In this document: positions 24,423 to 33,564 of the stretch, in pieces
How the letters are laid out: the number at the start of each line of letters is the position of its first letter
Position numbering within the stretch: the stretch's first letter is position 1
From: Haliotispira sp965263485
Lineage (GTDB): Bacteria; Spirochaetota; Spirochaetia; SP-2023
Direction of reading: 5' to 3'
DNA length: 64,000 bases
NCBI GenBank assembly: GCA_965263485.1
Contig: CBDHHO010000004.1
Span: 1,674,001-1,738,000, forward strand
Notes under the pieces: generated by a model
Seen by the model: the letters and a program-made list of their open reading frames with translations, nothing else
Databases searched by the model: none
What the model was told of the DNA's origin: nothing
Position numbers and translations under genes: made by a program

Positions 24423-27400
24423 TGGTCAATATTGTATTTCCGTTCAAGATCAGACCAACGTTTTTGGCTGTCATTTACATCCTCAGCACCAAATTCTTTG
24501 CGCTGCAAATGCCCACCGACATCCCGGATAAAGTTCTTGACATCCCGATATGGGTCATCGACACCATGAGCTGAGGATTGACGTGGCACACTCTGACCGC
24601 GCGCTGGGAACTCCTGACTACCCGACCTCGGCAGGGGAGCAGCCTGTACCCCCGGTCCAGAGGGATACAAGATGCCACCGGACATTGTTTTCTGTGCGAT
24701 CGATCCGTCTATACCGGATTCTTGTGCGGTGCCCTCGCCCGGAGCCACCGTTCGGCTATTGCTGTGACTTCTCGGCGGTGCAGGATGCAATACCTGTCTC
24801 CTGTTGTCCTGTTGCTTGCGTTTTTTGGGAGAGTATGCATCCGGGTTTTGCGGGCTTCCTCCTTGCGGGCCCAGTGCACCGCGCACAGTAGCATCGGGGG
24901 GAATCGCCCCATCACTCTGCGCGTTAAATCCGGCCTGCCCATCGGCATTGGGCGATCGCACGCCCGATTGCAGATACATGCTGCCAGAAATATCGGTGGG
25001 CAGCACTTGGGTCTGCTGCTGTGCTCTCTGCACTCGTCGGGCCCGGGTCTCTGCTGCCAATGATTCCACTGTGGTGCCGGGCGAGGCAAACTGATTCTGG
25101 TAGTGCCGATCGACCGTTTGGGAATTGCCGGACTGCAAACCCTGAGCGGGCCTGCTCACTACATTGTTTTCCGGATTTGCGGCATCGCTAGGTTTGTTCT
25201 GCACCACACCGGAGTGCTGGCTGAGGGGATTCTGGTAGGCTGGACCGGCTGAGGTGACATTGCTTTTTTGCAGGGATTCCAAGCCCCCAGCCGGACGGGA
25301 GATAGTGCGCCCGTCCGGTCGGCTGAAAGGGTTTTGATAGCGTGGATCGACCGTTTGGGAATTGCTGAACTGCAAACCCTGAGCGGGCCTGCTCACTACA
25401 TTGTTTTCCGGATTTGCAGCATCGCTAGGTTTGTTCTGCACCACACCGGAGTGCTGGCCGAGGGGATTCTGGTAGGCTGGACCGGCTGAGGTGACATTGC
25501 TTTTTTGCAGGGATTCCAAGCCCCCAGCCGGACGGGAGATAGTGCGCCCGTCCGGCCGGCTGAAAGGGTTTTGATAACGTGGATCGACCGTTTGGGAATT
25601 GCTGGACTGCAAACCCTGAGCGGGTCTATTCACTACATTGTTTTTATTGTTTCCCAGATTTGCGGCATCGCTAGGTTTGTTCTGCACCACACCGGAGTGC
25701 TGGCTGAGGGGGGTCTGGTAGGCTGGACCGGCTGAGGTGACATTGCTTTTTTGCAGGGATTCCAAGCCCCCAGCCGGACGGGACGCTGTTTGTCTTTTGC
25801 CTCCTTTATTGGAACTGGAAGGTATGGTGACCATACTGTCCGGGATCACGGCATTGCTGCGGGGCAACACCGTGCCGGATCGGAAATCATCAAGGCCAGT
25901 ATTGTCATGTTCTATCGGATCGGGAGCAGGGGGCTGATCGCGTGCAGCTCGATTGGGCAGTGGCGGCACGTCTTCATCAGGAAAGCCTTTGAGTGCATTG
26001 TACAGTTCATTTTCGTTGACCCTGGGTCGAACAATATCGGACATCTTATTGCGCAGAGCACTTTCACCGCTCTTGTAGGGATAGGGGTTTACCAGCTGCA
26101 CCAGCCAAGAACTGGCCGGCTTGCTCGTGTGCGAGGCTGGGGGGTTGGCACTTTTTGAGGGAGCTTGTAAAGCATTTAAAGTGCTCAGGGCATCCTGTAA
26201 AAGTTCTGGCAAGGCGAGGTTTGCCAGAGCATGTCGGATGGGGTTTCGAATCGCAGGGTTTTCTGCACCATATGCACTAGGGGAGGGGCGCAGGGTCAGA
26301 GCAGGAAGAGCAGGGGTGGAGACTAAGCCCGGAGCAACTCCGTACATTCTGGCTCTGCCCCGCGCAACAACATTTGCCGCAAGTAGCTCGATCAATAAAC
26401 CCTCTCCGTGCAAAAGGTCATGTTTCGGACTTGTTTTTTTGTTACCGTAAAAATTGCGCGTGCCCAACATTGAAATCGAATTTGCGGGACGTGTCTCTAT
26501 GAGCTGCTGTGCATCCAGTTCGCTTTGCAAGGTAGTCTGAGCGCGCTGCAGCGTTTGCAGCTCTTTGTTCTGCTCATCAATCTGCATACCGATCCGACCC
26601 AGCAGTTCTTTAATTTCGGCCTCCTTACGATAGGGGTCGTAGGCCAGACGACTCTGATTCAGGCTGACTGCCTCCTGCCAGTCTTCGAGCAGACGGACGT
26701 TGCTGAAGGCTACTTGTAACTGACTGCGAATCGCTTCCAGCTCGCGATCGCTGCTGCCCAGGAGCAGCTCATTGCGGAACAGACTTTCCTGAAGGCGCGC
26801 TTTGACGTCCAGCTGCACATTTGCCTGATCGGCGTAGCCGGCAAACTGCAAATACAGTTTTTGGATAATGTCCGCCGTCTCTTCGATGTTCTGGCGTATG
26901 ACCAGTAGAGTTTGGCTCAGTTCTCCATAGAGCGGTGCCAGCGGCGCTTGTAAGCGCTGCTGCACGCCATTGCTGTAGCGCGCTAGGTCGGAAAGCTCGT
27001 TCATATAGCCCGACAAATATTGCTGACTCTGGTAGATTGAATTGCTCAAGCGTTTGGCCGACTCGCCGATCTTGCCTTCCTGCCAGTCGTTCCAAGTGTC
27101 CTCAATACGTTGGACCAGCGGGTCCCATTGGTCGCTGAGCTCTTTGAAAACCACGCGCAAGTCACGCAGATTGTTGTGGAACTTGATGATTTCCGGCTCG
27201 ACTTGCAGCTTTTCGGGCAGCTGAACCAGAATGTTGACCAAGTAGGTGTTCCAGTTGTCCAGCTGGCCCAATAAGCGGGTCTGTTGAATCCGCCAGTTGC
27301 CTAGCTGTTCTTCGGGTGAGCCCAGAGTGCGGTAAGGCGAGATCTGTTGCAACTTGGATTGCTGTAGTTTCTGGCTAATGCCCAGATTGTCTTTGAGCGC

Positions 27401-28654
27401 AAGCAACTGGGAAAAACGCTTGTCTTCGCTGTGGTATAGACGGTACAGTGCTTCGATGTCGATGTCGGGCAGGAAGCGGGTAATTGTTACCGACTGCTGC
27501 GGCTCAGCGGGAACCGCACTCTGCTGCTTCAATAACTGATTGCTGATGCGCTGTTCCTGAATCAGTTCGCGCAGCAGTTGGTTGTCCGGCGAGGGCTCAT
27601 CGGATGCTGCTGCGGGCTCATCAGCAGGAATGGGCTCATCAGCGGGAATGGGCTCATCGATAAGCGGTTCCTGGGGCAGAATCTGGGCATCGTCAAATTC
27701 GTTAAAATTGGTAAAATTGGGAATGGCATCAAAGGCTAGGTAGATCACATAGCTGCGTGACTGACGCGCGTTCAGGGGCCGGGCATCGTAGTAGATCCCC
27801 ATCGCCGGGTTGTTGCTGTCGTAGAGGTTGTAGCCAAAACCTTGGCTGTTGAGCTGAAAGCCATAATTCCATCCCGCTTCGTGCAGCTTGGTCCAGTTCG
27901 CCAAGATCAGGCGGTCGGGGCGGGTAGAGCCGCGCACGTCCAAATAAAAGTAGGCGTTGTAACTGGTCTGCACAAAGTACGGAACCTGGCTACTCTCCAG
28001 AATGGTTTCACGGAAAACATCGCCGTCAGGCAGTGAGAATGCCGGCAATCCTAAATTGTTGTTGGCGATGTCAAACATGTGAAACATGCCAACGCTCTGG
28101 GTGATAGAGGATGTATTCTCGACAATGATATTGAGCCGGATATAGCTGGTCAGGCTTGATTCGCTAAGTATGCGCGCGTAGTATTTGACGTTGATGCGTT
28201 GGGGCAGCTTCCAGAATATAGCTCCGCCATCGGTCAGCAGGGTCATTCGTTCGGCCTTGCTGGCCAGATAGCGGGTGCTGCGCCCCAGGGTGTAGACTCG
28301 CCCGTTGAGGGCAATGGCAATGTAGGTGCTGCGCGGTTCGCGGTCATTGATCAGGCGCACCAGGCGATTCTTGCCGATTTCTCTTTTGTAAAGTGAATAT
28401 GAGCCGGTGCGGGGGCTGAAGCGGATAATATAGCCATTCTTTTCGACCACCGGATTGTTGGTTCCGGTCACCGAAACCTGGGCCGATAGCATAGCCATGG
28501 GAACCGTCAGAGCGAAAAGCACTGCCACAAATCGCGCTCCCCATCGGACGGAGAGCCAAGCGGGGGGGGCTATACGCCGAGAGGGGCTGCCTCTCTTTTT
28601 ACCGGGTTGTTCTCCCGGAATCCGGTTCTGGCTCCACAGAGTTACGATTCCCAA
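24419..28654 (-). CDS. Large secreted or surface protein with internal repeats
   Basis: A 1411-residue protein. A signal segment lies near residues 38-58 (FVAVLFALTVPMAML). Residues 60-310 form a beta-rich domain of the kind seen in uncharacterised spirochaete proteins. Residues 400-730 are a long alpha-helical, coiled-coil-like region. Residues 950-1200 are proline/serine-rich with three imperfect repeats of about 79 residues; each has SRPAGGLESLQKSNVTSAGP and GVVQNKPSDAAN. The DNA repeat period is about 237 bp (25.1-25.8 kb). Function unknown; organisation suggests an envelope protein with a disordered, length-variable tail. It overlaps both neighbours slightly. Confidence 0.8.
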   Translation of the reverse strand: MGIVTLWSQNRIPGEQPGKKRGSPSRRIAPPAWLSVRWGARFVAVLFALTVPMAMLSAQVSVTGTNNPVVEKNGYIIRFSPRTGSYSLYKREIGKNRLVRLINDREPRSTYIAIALNGRVYTLGRSTRYLASKAERMTLLTDGGAIFWKLPQRINVKYYARILSESSLTSYIRLNIIVENTSSITQSVGMFHMFDIANNNLGLPAFSLPDGDVFRETILESSQVPYFVQTSYNAYFYLDVRGSTRPDRLILANWTKLHEAGWNYGFQLNSQGFGYNLYDSNNPAMGIYYDARPLNARQSRSYVIYLAFDAIPNFTNFNEFDDAQILPQEPLIDEPIPADEPIPADEPAAASDEPSPDNQLLRELIQEQRISNQLLKQQSAVPAEPQQSVTITRFLPDIDIEALYRLYHSEDKRFSQLLALKDNLGISQKLQQSKLQQISPYRTLGSPEEQLGNWRIQQTRLLGQLDNWNTYLVNILVQLPEKLQVEPEIIKFHNNLRDLRVVFKELSDQWDPLVQRIEDTWNDWQEGKIGESAKRLSNSIYQSQQYLSGYMNELSDLARYSNGVQQRLQAPLAPLYGELSQTLLVIRQNIEETADIIQKLYLQFAGYADQANVQLDVKARLQESLFRNELLLGSSDRELEAIRSQLQVAFSNVRLLEDWQEAVSLNQSRLAYDPYRKEAEIKELLGRIGMQIDEQNKELQTLQRAQTTLQSELDAQQLIETRPANSISMLGTRNFYGNKKTSPKHDLLHGEGLLIELLAANVVARGRARMYGVAPGLVSTPALPALTLRPSPSAYGAENPAIRNPIRHALANLALPELLQDALSTLNALQAPSKSANPPASHTSKPASSWLVQLVNPYPYKSGESALRNKMSDIVRPRVNENELYNALKGFPDEDVPPLPNRAARDQPPAPDPIEHDNTGLDDFRSGTVLPRSNAVIPDSMVTIPSSSNKGGKRQTASRPAGGLESLQKSNVTSAGPAYQTPLSQHSGVVQNKPSDAANLGNNKNNVVNRPAQGLQSSNSQTVDPRYQNPFSRPDGRTISRPAGGLESLQKSNVTSAGPAYQNPLGQHSGVVQNKPSDAANPENNVVSRPAQGLQFSNSQTVDPRYQNPFSRPDGRTISRPAGGLESLQKSNVTSAGPAYQNPLSQHSGVVQNKPSDAANPENNVVSRPAQGLQSGNSQTVDRHYQNQFASPGTTVESLAAETRARRVQRAQQQTQVLPTDISGSMYLQSGVRSPNADGQAGFNAQSDGAIPPDATVRGALGPQGGSPQNPDAYSPKKRKQQDNRRQVLHPAPPRSHSNSRTVAPGEGTAQESGIDGSIAQKTMSGGILYPSGPGVQAAPLPRSGSQEFPARGQSVPRQSSAHGVDDPYRDVKNFIRDVGGHLQRKEFGAEDVNDSQKRWSDLERKYNIDQ

Positions 28655-29883
28655 TCGACACCTCGGGCACGCAAAAAGTCTTCCGCCTGCTTTTTCAAAA
28701 GATACAAGCTGATGGTTCCGGCCTTATATTTGGAAAGCCCGTGCAGGAAATGGCGGGAAAAATAGCTGACCACCAGCAAATATACAGTTCTGGCCTCTTC
28801 AAGGTAGCCCTCCAGTTCCAAACCTCGTGCAATCCAATAGTAAGTCTGAGGAATATAGTGACTGCCGGGGAACTGGTGCAGATAATCAATCAGTATTTTG
28901 CGCGAAAGAATCAGCTCTCCGCGCGCGAAATGGTAACGCCCAAGCAGGTAGTACAGCTCGGCATCCCGCTCTCCCTTACCCAGGCGGAGAATATCGGGCT
29001 GCAAGTGGTATAACTTCAGGAAGTGCGGGATCGTATCGAAGCTCCGGGCTGCCAGCAGTGATTTGAACAACCAGTTAAGGTAGTCCGGGTCTCCAACGGC
29101 TTCGGCGGTATAGCGGCTTTCGATCATGATTTCACTGGCCAGCCGGTATTGTTTTCGGGCAAAGGCCAGCTTCCCGTCCCGGAAACTGCGCCCTCGCCGA
29201 GGCTCCAACAGCACTCCGTAGGATTTCTGAATCCTCTGCTGCTGCGTGGTCTGGGCCTTTTGCTCCGTGTTCCGATCGTTCCAGGCCAAATGCCTAAAAG
29301 ACCGGGAACGTGGTCCGGCAGAATTATTTGCCAAATCACTAGTCGCAGAACTGTCGAGAGAAAGTGGTGTTACCCGCTGCAAGATGCGTCGCAGTTCATC
29401 GTTCAGTAGTTCTTCGCGGGCGACTTTGCGGTGGGTCTGCCGTTTCCGGGGGCTCCGCGTTTTTTGTAATTCTTCGGCAAAATGAAGCTCAAGCAGCTTC
29501 CGGCCTTCAAGGCTGATCCGGGGGGGCAATGCCGCACCGCTCAGACCGGGCTGCAACAAGGTCTGGGATTCTACCGCTGTTGGCAATAAGCTGTTCGGTA
29601 AGTTTTTTTCTGAGCGATCCGAGAAAAACAGCGGCGATGGGAGTAACGAGCCCGCTTGCTGAGCCGCCAACACGCCACTAGCACCGATAAACAAAACCGT
29701 CCATAAGTAACCTGAGCATCTTAGCCAACTCGAACAGCGCACAGTGTTCAAAACACATTGCAAAGTATGATGGAGCACACTTTGGCGAATGCTTACTGTT
29801 GGAGCTTGTGCGATTGATCGCCGTAACGGCGTAGACATAGGTAACTCCCCCCAAGCTGACAGATGCCCTCTCAAAACTTTCAT
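28642..29883 (-). CDS. Secreted TPR-like protein, first gene of envelope operon
   Basis: A 413-residue protein with a hydrophobic segment at about 57-75 (YLWTVLFIGASGVLAAQQ) that may be a late signal peptide, so the true start may be downstream of 29883. The C-terminal 180 residues are helical repeats resembling tol-pal/YbgF-type TPRs (AELYYLLGRYHFARGEL, LIDYLHQFPGSHYIPQTYYWI). Its stop overlaps the next gene by 13 bp. With the two following genes it forms a compact operon likely to build one envelope complex; no known family is named. Confidence 0.72.
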   Translation of the reverse strand: MKVLRGHLSAWGELPMSTPLRRSIAQAPTVSIRQSVLHHTLQCVLNTVRCSSWLRCSGYLWTVLFIGASGVLAAQQAGSLLPSPLFFSDRSEKNLPNSLLPTAVESQTLLQPGLSGAALPPRISLEGRKLLELHFAEELQKTRSPRKRQTHRKVAREELLNDELRRILQRVTPLSLDSSATSDLANNSAGPRSRSFRHLAWNDRNTEQKAQTTQQQRIQKSYGVLLEPRRGRSFRDGKLAFARKQYRLASEIMIESRYTAEAVGDPDYLNWLFKSLLAARSFDTIPHFLKLYHLQPDILRLGKGERDAELYYLLGRYHFARGELILSRKILIDYLHQFPGSHYIPQTYYWIARGLELEGYLEEARTVYLLVVSYFSRHFLHGLSKYKAGTISLYLLKKQAEDFLRARGVDWES

Positions 29884-29910
29884 TATAAGAACAGTATGCT
29901 CAAAGATAAA

Positions 29911-30083
29911 GGGGACCTCTAAAAATGGTATCGCTTTCTGCGAGTATTGTGCTATTGCTCTGCTTCGCCTCGGCAGGCAGTGGCGAAGCAGGCCACAACC
30001 TGCAAATCCCGCCGCAAGGCAGAACCTTTTTCTCGCGGAAAAGATCGCGATTCCACGCGAAATTGGAATTTGTAGAGCTGTCC
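29911..30083. mobile_element. MITE-like element truncating an Rpn-type gene
   Basis: The left end GGGGACCTCTAAAAATGG is at 29911 and a degenerate right end GAATTTGTAGAGCTGTCC finishes at 30083. The interior carries GCAGGCAGTGGCGAAGCAGG and GCCGCAAGGCAGAACC, shared with the element at 47500. The flanks do not match. It lies exactly where homology of the neighbouring nuclease fragment ends. Confidence 0.65.
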
Positions 30084-30318
30084 TTCAGCTGTTCGCTGTA
30101 GGATCCGGTCCAGTAGTAGAGACTGCGGTAGATTTGGTTCCCGATGCTCTGCATTTCGATATTGTAAATTCCGCCCTTTGCGTCTTTTGGCGTCTTTGGC
30201 CTTGATATCGAGGATGCTTTCTTTTGGAGAGGACGAAGGCGTTGATAAGGCCGGGCTCTGTGTACTGTTCGCTGCCGAACAGGTAGCGAAAGTAGAAGTC
30301 GTTTGTGGGTTTGATCAT
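30084..30318 (-). pseudogene. Rpn/PDDEXK-type nuclease, truncated and frameshifted
   Basis: ATG 30318 starts MIKPTNDFYFRYLFGSEQ, the typical beginning of the PD-(D/E)XK nuclease transposase family. After a frameshift near 30215 it continues as KDAKGGIYNIEMQSIGNQIYRSLYYWTGSYSEQL, the family's catalytic E-x-Q strand and following helix. It then ends at the MITE-like element. About 75 of the usual 280-300 residues remain. It differs from the gene at 20807. Confidence 0.8.
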
Positions 30319-30513
30319 GCTTGGATTGTAGCTGCCGGGGAAGCGTGAGGCAAGGCCACCCCGGCATTGGGGCCAATACTTCGGTACACCTTGAATTCCT
30401 AATCCTCGCGCTCCGCGCTCAGATTGAAATTCTACGGCACTCAGCAACCGGAAACAGGCCAAGCCCCCTCAGTACCGGAATACCACACCGCGCACCCCCG
30501 CATATCTTCAGAA

Positions 30514-30933
30514 TCAAACGTCATACTTATCAGGGCTGTGCCGAGCCGTATTTTCGGAGAACGTAACATTGGTGAGTGTGGGGGAAGATCTGATATTAGT
30601 CATCCCGCCTCCGTAAAACTTGGCCGTATTCCCAGAGAAGGTAACATGGCTGAGCTTGGGGGAAGAGCTCCCGTTATTAATCATCCCGCCGCCGGCATAA
30701 TCGGCCGCATTTCCGGCGAAGGTAACATCGCTGAGCGTGGGTGAGGAATTGGCATTGTACATGCCGCCGCCATTAATGGCCGCATTTCCGGAGAACGTAA
30801 CATTGGTCAGTGTGGGGGAAGAAGATTGCTTATTAGCCATCCCGCCTCCATTCATATCTGCCCTGTTCCCGGAGAACGTAACATTGGCAAGCACAGGGGA
30901 GGAATTGGTATTAAGCATCCCGCCGCGCGGCAA
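30514..30933 (-). pseudogene. Pmp-like parallel beta-helix repeat fragment
   Basis: Five repeats of about 28 residues read NVTFSGN (or DVTFAGN), then GGGM, then SSPTLTNV. This is the FxxN plus GGx pattern of polymorphic outer-membrane proteins and choice-of-anchor adhesins. There is no signal peptide, anchor or autotransporter domain; the frame ends in unrelated sequence (TARHSPDKYDV). It looks like a stub of a much larger surface protein. The DNA between here and the nuclease fragment (30319-30513) holds no recognisable gene. Confidence 0.7.
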
Positions 30934-31003
30934 ACCCCGGCTGGTGCACGATGAACAGGGGCAGTGGGACTGTGAGGAGTTTTAGGAACTGCGAATTTAA
31001 AGA

Positions 31004-31861
31004 TCAAAACTTAATAAGTGTTATATTTAAATTGGTAAATTCTGAACTGTGCAAGTAATGCACGATACCAGTTTGGCTGAGGCGGATGGGGAAAAAGAAG
31101 AGCTGCACCGGGGAAGAAGGGTCTGCCGGAGCCTTATAGCCCCCTCCGCGATTGTTGGATAGCGAAACATACAGCTTGGCCGTTGACGGGCCTTTTTCAT
31201 AGAACAGAATCGCGGTTCTATCAGCCTTATAATTAGAGGAACCTGTTATGTATCTTACGATACCTGAGCGAACGCCAGTACTCACTTCGGTAGTGCTGGA
31301 ACTATCTGTAATATCATGGAGCTTATTGAGCCCACTGTCTGTAATGTCCTCTAAGGCTGCCATATTCTCTGTCGCAGTGCCGGTAAGGGTCACCGTTGTA
31401 GTACGGACTTTGAAATTGAGGAACTCTACCGCCACCAGAAAAAAGTCTCCCGTCTTATCTCCCGGCACTGTGATCGTGTAATTCCCGTAGAGGTTGGCAG
31501 AAGTGGAGCCTGTTCCAAAAATAGAGCCGGATTCCTTATGTACCAGAAAAACCATTGCGCGGTTTGATACCCCCAGTATCTGTCCACTTACCTGGTAAGG
31601 GGAAATGGAAGAGCCGCCTTGGGTGTCAAGAGTCACAGTAACCGGAGGTTCCGGTTGGAGAGCGGGCTCAGTGCCGCCGCCGGATCCGCCGGGCGGGTCG
31701 CAGCCGAGCAGGAGGGCCGGAAAGAGGAGGAGGAGAAACGGGCGCAAAAAGGCCGCAGAAAAATATATTTCCCTGCGGTATGGTCTTGATTCATGGGCTG
31801 CGGTGTGCGGTGTGCGGTGTGCGGTGTGCGGTGTGCGGATTTTACTGAACTTGTGTTCCAT
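31004..31861 (-). CDS. Phase-variable lipoprotein gene 2, in frame (ON)
   Basis: A 285-residue lipoprotein precursor. ATG 31861 with AAGGAG 8-9 bp upstream gives MEHKFSKIRTPHTAHRTPHT across a CGCACAC repeat, then RREIYFSAAFLRP, a hydrophobic stretch, lipobox ALLLGC and spacer DPPGGSGGG. The mature part starts TVTLDTQGGSSISPYQVSGQ and is rich in Thr, Ser and beta-strand patterns; SGQILGVSNRAMVFLV and GNYTITVPGDKTGDF suggest a carboxypeptidase-regulatory or Ig-like fold. Function unknown. Leader and first nine codons match genes 1 and 3, the rest does not. Confidence 0.85.
   Translation of the reverse strand: MEHKFSKIRTPHTAHRTPHTAAHESRPYRREIYFSAAFLRPFLLLLFPALLLGCDPPGGSGGGTEPALQPEPPVTVTLDTQGGSSISPYQVSGQILGVSNRAMVFLVHKESGSIFGTGSTSANLYGNYTITVPGDKTGDFFLVAVEFLNFKVRTTTVTLTGTATENMAALEDITDSGLNKLHDITDSSSTTEVSTGVRSGIVRYITGSSNYKADRTAILFYEKGPSTAKLYVSLSNNRGGGYKAPADPSSPVQLFFFPIRLSQTGIVHYLHSSEFTNLNITLIKF
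31801..31838 (-). repeat. Heptanucleotide repeat (CGCACAC)5 in lipoprotein gene 2
   Basis: Five copies plus three bases, directly after the codons for MEHKFSKIR. The sequence differs from the CGCTCAT units of the other two genes but the period is also seven, so the frame-switching property is conserved although the bases are not. Confidence 0.93.
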
Positions 31862-32045
31862 GGTGCAATACTCCTTGGTATTATTATGCAAGATAATGCA
31901 TAAAGATGATGTTCCGGCCAAGGTCGGAATGGTTTTAATAAAAGATGAAATGGGATTATAAAATAGCTTGCTCTTCTCAAGAATATACGATTCCCCCGCG
32001 GAGGGCAAGAAAAATTGCAGGAAAATCTCCAGAAATTGGCTTTTT
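31862..32045 (-). promoter_or_regulatory. Conserved leader of lipoprotein gene 2
   Basis: Same cassette as at 19316-19495 and 53077-53262, including the TGCATTA/TAATGCA inverted repeat, here with TTGCATAATAATACC before AAGGAG. The repeat array that precedes the leader in the other two loci is absent; a short TTGACAACTG stretch at its outer edge matches sequence inside the 51.6-kb array. Confidence 0.7.
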
Positions 32046-32149
32046 CTTGGGAGGCGGTCCTTGACAACTGCGCTACCTGAGTGCCGCGGGATTTCTCCAT
32101 AATGAGAGGACGAAGGGCGGAGATGAAAGGTGTGGCGAAGGCCAACTCC

Positions 32150-32217
32150 AGCGCGGAAAAGATCGCGATTCAGCGCGGAATTGGAATTTTTAGAAGTGCC
32201 CCTTTAGAGGTCTCCCT
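32150..32217. mobile_element. MITE-like element remnant, right end duplicated
   Basis: GGAATTTTTAGAAGTGCCC at 32183-32201 is followed by a second terminus fragment ending near 32217. The interior with GAAAAGATCGCGATTCAGCG is shared with other copies. An orphan minus-strand frame at 32220-32370 (MLSERDWDLLSLYEY) ends at this element and may be a truncated gene; I do not recognise it. Confidence 0.55.
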
Positions 32218-32416
32218 ACTATGCATTCCGCCGTATTTTTTTGTCGGATTGCAAAATATTCCATCTAATCTCGTGGTGTTTACAGAAATTCTTGGACCTT
32301 TTGTTAAACTTCTGCCTCTTACAGGGTATTCATACAAAGAGAGCAGATCCCAATCTCGCTCACTGAGCATCGGAAATGGACGTTAGAGCCTCTCATAAAA
32401 CATGAAGGAGGTGCTT

Positions 32417-32863
32417 ATGGCACAGATCAATTCAGTGATTATCCAAGGGAATTTGGTGCGCAATCCCGACATTACCCAATTACCCAGCGGAACTTGGCTG
32501 GCCACGTTTGCTATTGCGGTCAACCGTAGTTACCTGAAACGGGATGGTAATTGGCACAATGATGTTTCATACTTTGATTGTGAGGCATGGGCAGCAGAGG
32601 CTCAGCGCTGTCAGGAGGAGAAATTGCAGAAGGGTAGTCACGTCAAAGTAGTGGGGCGCTTGCAGCAGGATCGCTGGCAGGATCGTGAAGGCAAAAACCA
32701 CCATCGGGTCAAAATCATTTCCGAGTACTTTGAAAAACAGGCACCCCAGACAATCGGGAACGAGCCCAAAGAACTGGCAGCCCAAGCAGAGTCCATGCAC
32801 AGGGGCGCTCACGCAAAGGGAGGCGAGGAACAGAATTATCGCGAGGCGGCGACTGCTTCGTGA
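32417..32863 (+). CDS. ssb: Single-stranded DNA-binding protein
   Basis: A 148-residue SSB. The OB fold covers residues 1-110: INSVIIQGNLVRNPDITQLP, LATFAIAVNRSYL, VSYFDCEAWAAEAQRC, KGSHVKVVGRLQQDRWQDREG, RVKIISEYFE. The C-terminal tail is short and lacks the acidic DDDIPF tip common in bacteria, as in some spirochaete SSBs. ATG 32417 is preceded by AAGGAGG; the ATG at 32402 overlaps that site. It stands alone and is convergent with the nqr operon. Confidence 0.93.
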   Translation: MAQINSVIIQGNLVRNPDITQLPSGTWLATFAIAVNRSYLKRDGNWHNDVSYFDCEAWAAEAQRCQEEKLQKGSHVKVVGRLQQDRWQDREGKNHHRVKIISEYFEKQAPQTIGNEPKELAAQAESMHRGAHAKGGEEQNYREAATAS

Positions 32864-32896
32864 TGATACCGAATAACCCGGGATAAGGGTATAGAA

Positions 32897-32928
32897 GCAA
32901 GCAGCCCCAATTCACCGGTGCTGCTTGC
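32897..32928. terminator. Stem-loop between convergent ssb and nqrE
   Basis: GCAAGCAGC and GCTGCTTGC are perfectly complementary around a 14-nt loop, 34 bp after the ssb stop and 29 bp before the nqrE stop. No strong T-run follows, so it is a probable bidirectional transcript-end structure. Confidence 0.55.
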
Positions 32929-32956
32929 CGGCTGCTTGCCGAATGCCAAGCTTTTG

Positions 32957-33559
32957 CTATGAAACCGGAATCATGGAAGTAAAGCCGGTAAAGGCCAAGG
33001 CCATAAAACCGATCAGGAACAGCGTAATGGCCGGGCCGCGTAGGCCGGGGGCCAGGGGGGCCTTGGCGATGCGCTTCTGCATGGCTGCCAGCAAGACAAT
33101 GGCCAGCCACCAGCCCAAGCCGCTACCCAGCGCGAAGGTGATGCTCTGTAGCAGGCTGTAATTACGCACCACCATAAACAGCACCGCACCTAAGATGGCG
33201 CAGTTCACCGTAATCAGCGGCAGAAAAATCCCCAGAGCCATATAGAGGGCCGGTGAGAGGCGATCAATCAACATTTCCAGCATCTGCACCACAGCAGCGA
33301 TCAGACCGATGTAGATAATGTAGCCTAGGTATTCAATATCGAACGGGACCAACACATAGCTGCGTATCAGCCAGCTGAGAGCCACTGTAATCACCAGTAC
33401 CACGGTAACGGCCATTCCCAAGCCCATCGAAGATTTTTGATCCTTTGAAATGGCAATGAACGAGCACATGCCCAAGAAGTTACTGAGCAAGATATTGCTG
33501 GTGAAGATTGAAGCGAACAACAAGACCCAGGGATTAATATCGGGTGCCAAAGATTCCAT
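32957..33559 (-). CDS. nqrE: Na+-translocating NADH:quinone reductase subunit E
   Basis: A 200-residue six-helix membrane subunit. The pattern LLSNFLGMCSFIAISK, QMLEMLIDRLSPALYMALGI, FLPLITVNCAILGAVLFMV and APGLRGPAITLFLIGFMAL follows NqrE more closely than RnfA. NqrD and NqrE together bind an intramembrane iron-sulfur cluster; the conserved half-helix cysteines are present (GMCSF, VNCAI). ATG has GGAGAG upstream and follows nqrD by 5 bp. Confidence 0.93.
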   Translation of the reverse strand: MESLAPDINPWVLLFASIFTSNILLSNFLGMCSFIAISKDQKSSMGLGMAVTVVLVITVALSWLIRSYVLVPFDIEYLGYIIYIGLIAAVVQMLEMLIDRLSPALYMALGIFLPLITVNCAILGAVLFMVVRNYSLLQSITFALGSGLGWWLAIVLLAAMQKRIAKAPLAPGLRGPAITLFLIGFMALAFTGFTSMIPVS

Positions 33560-33564
33560 TCGTA

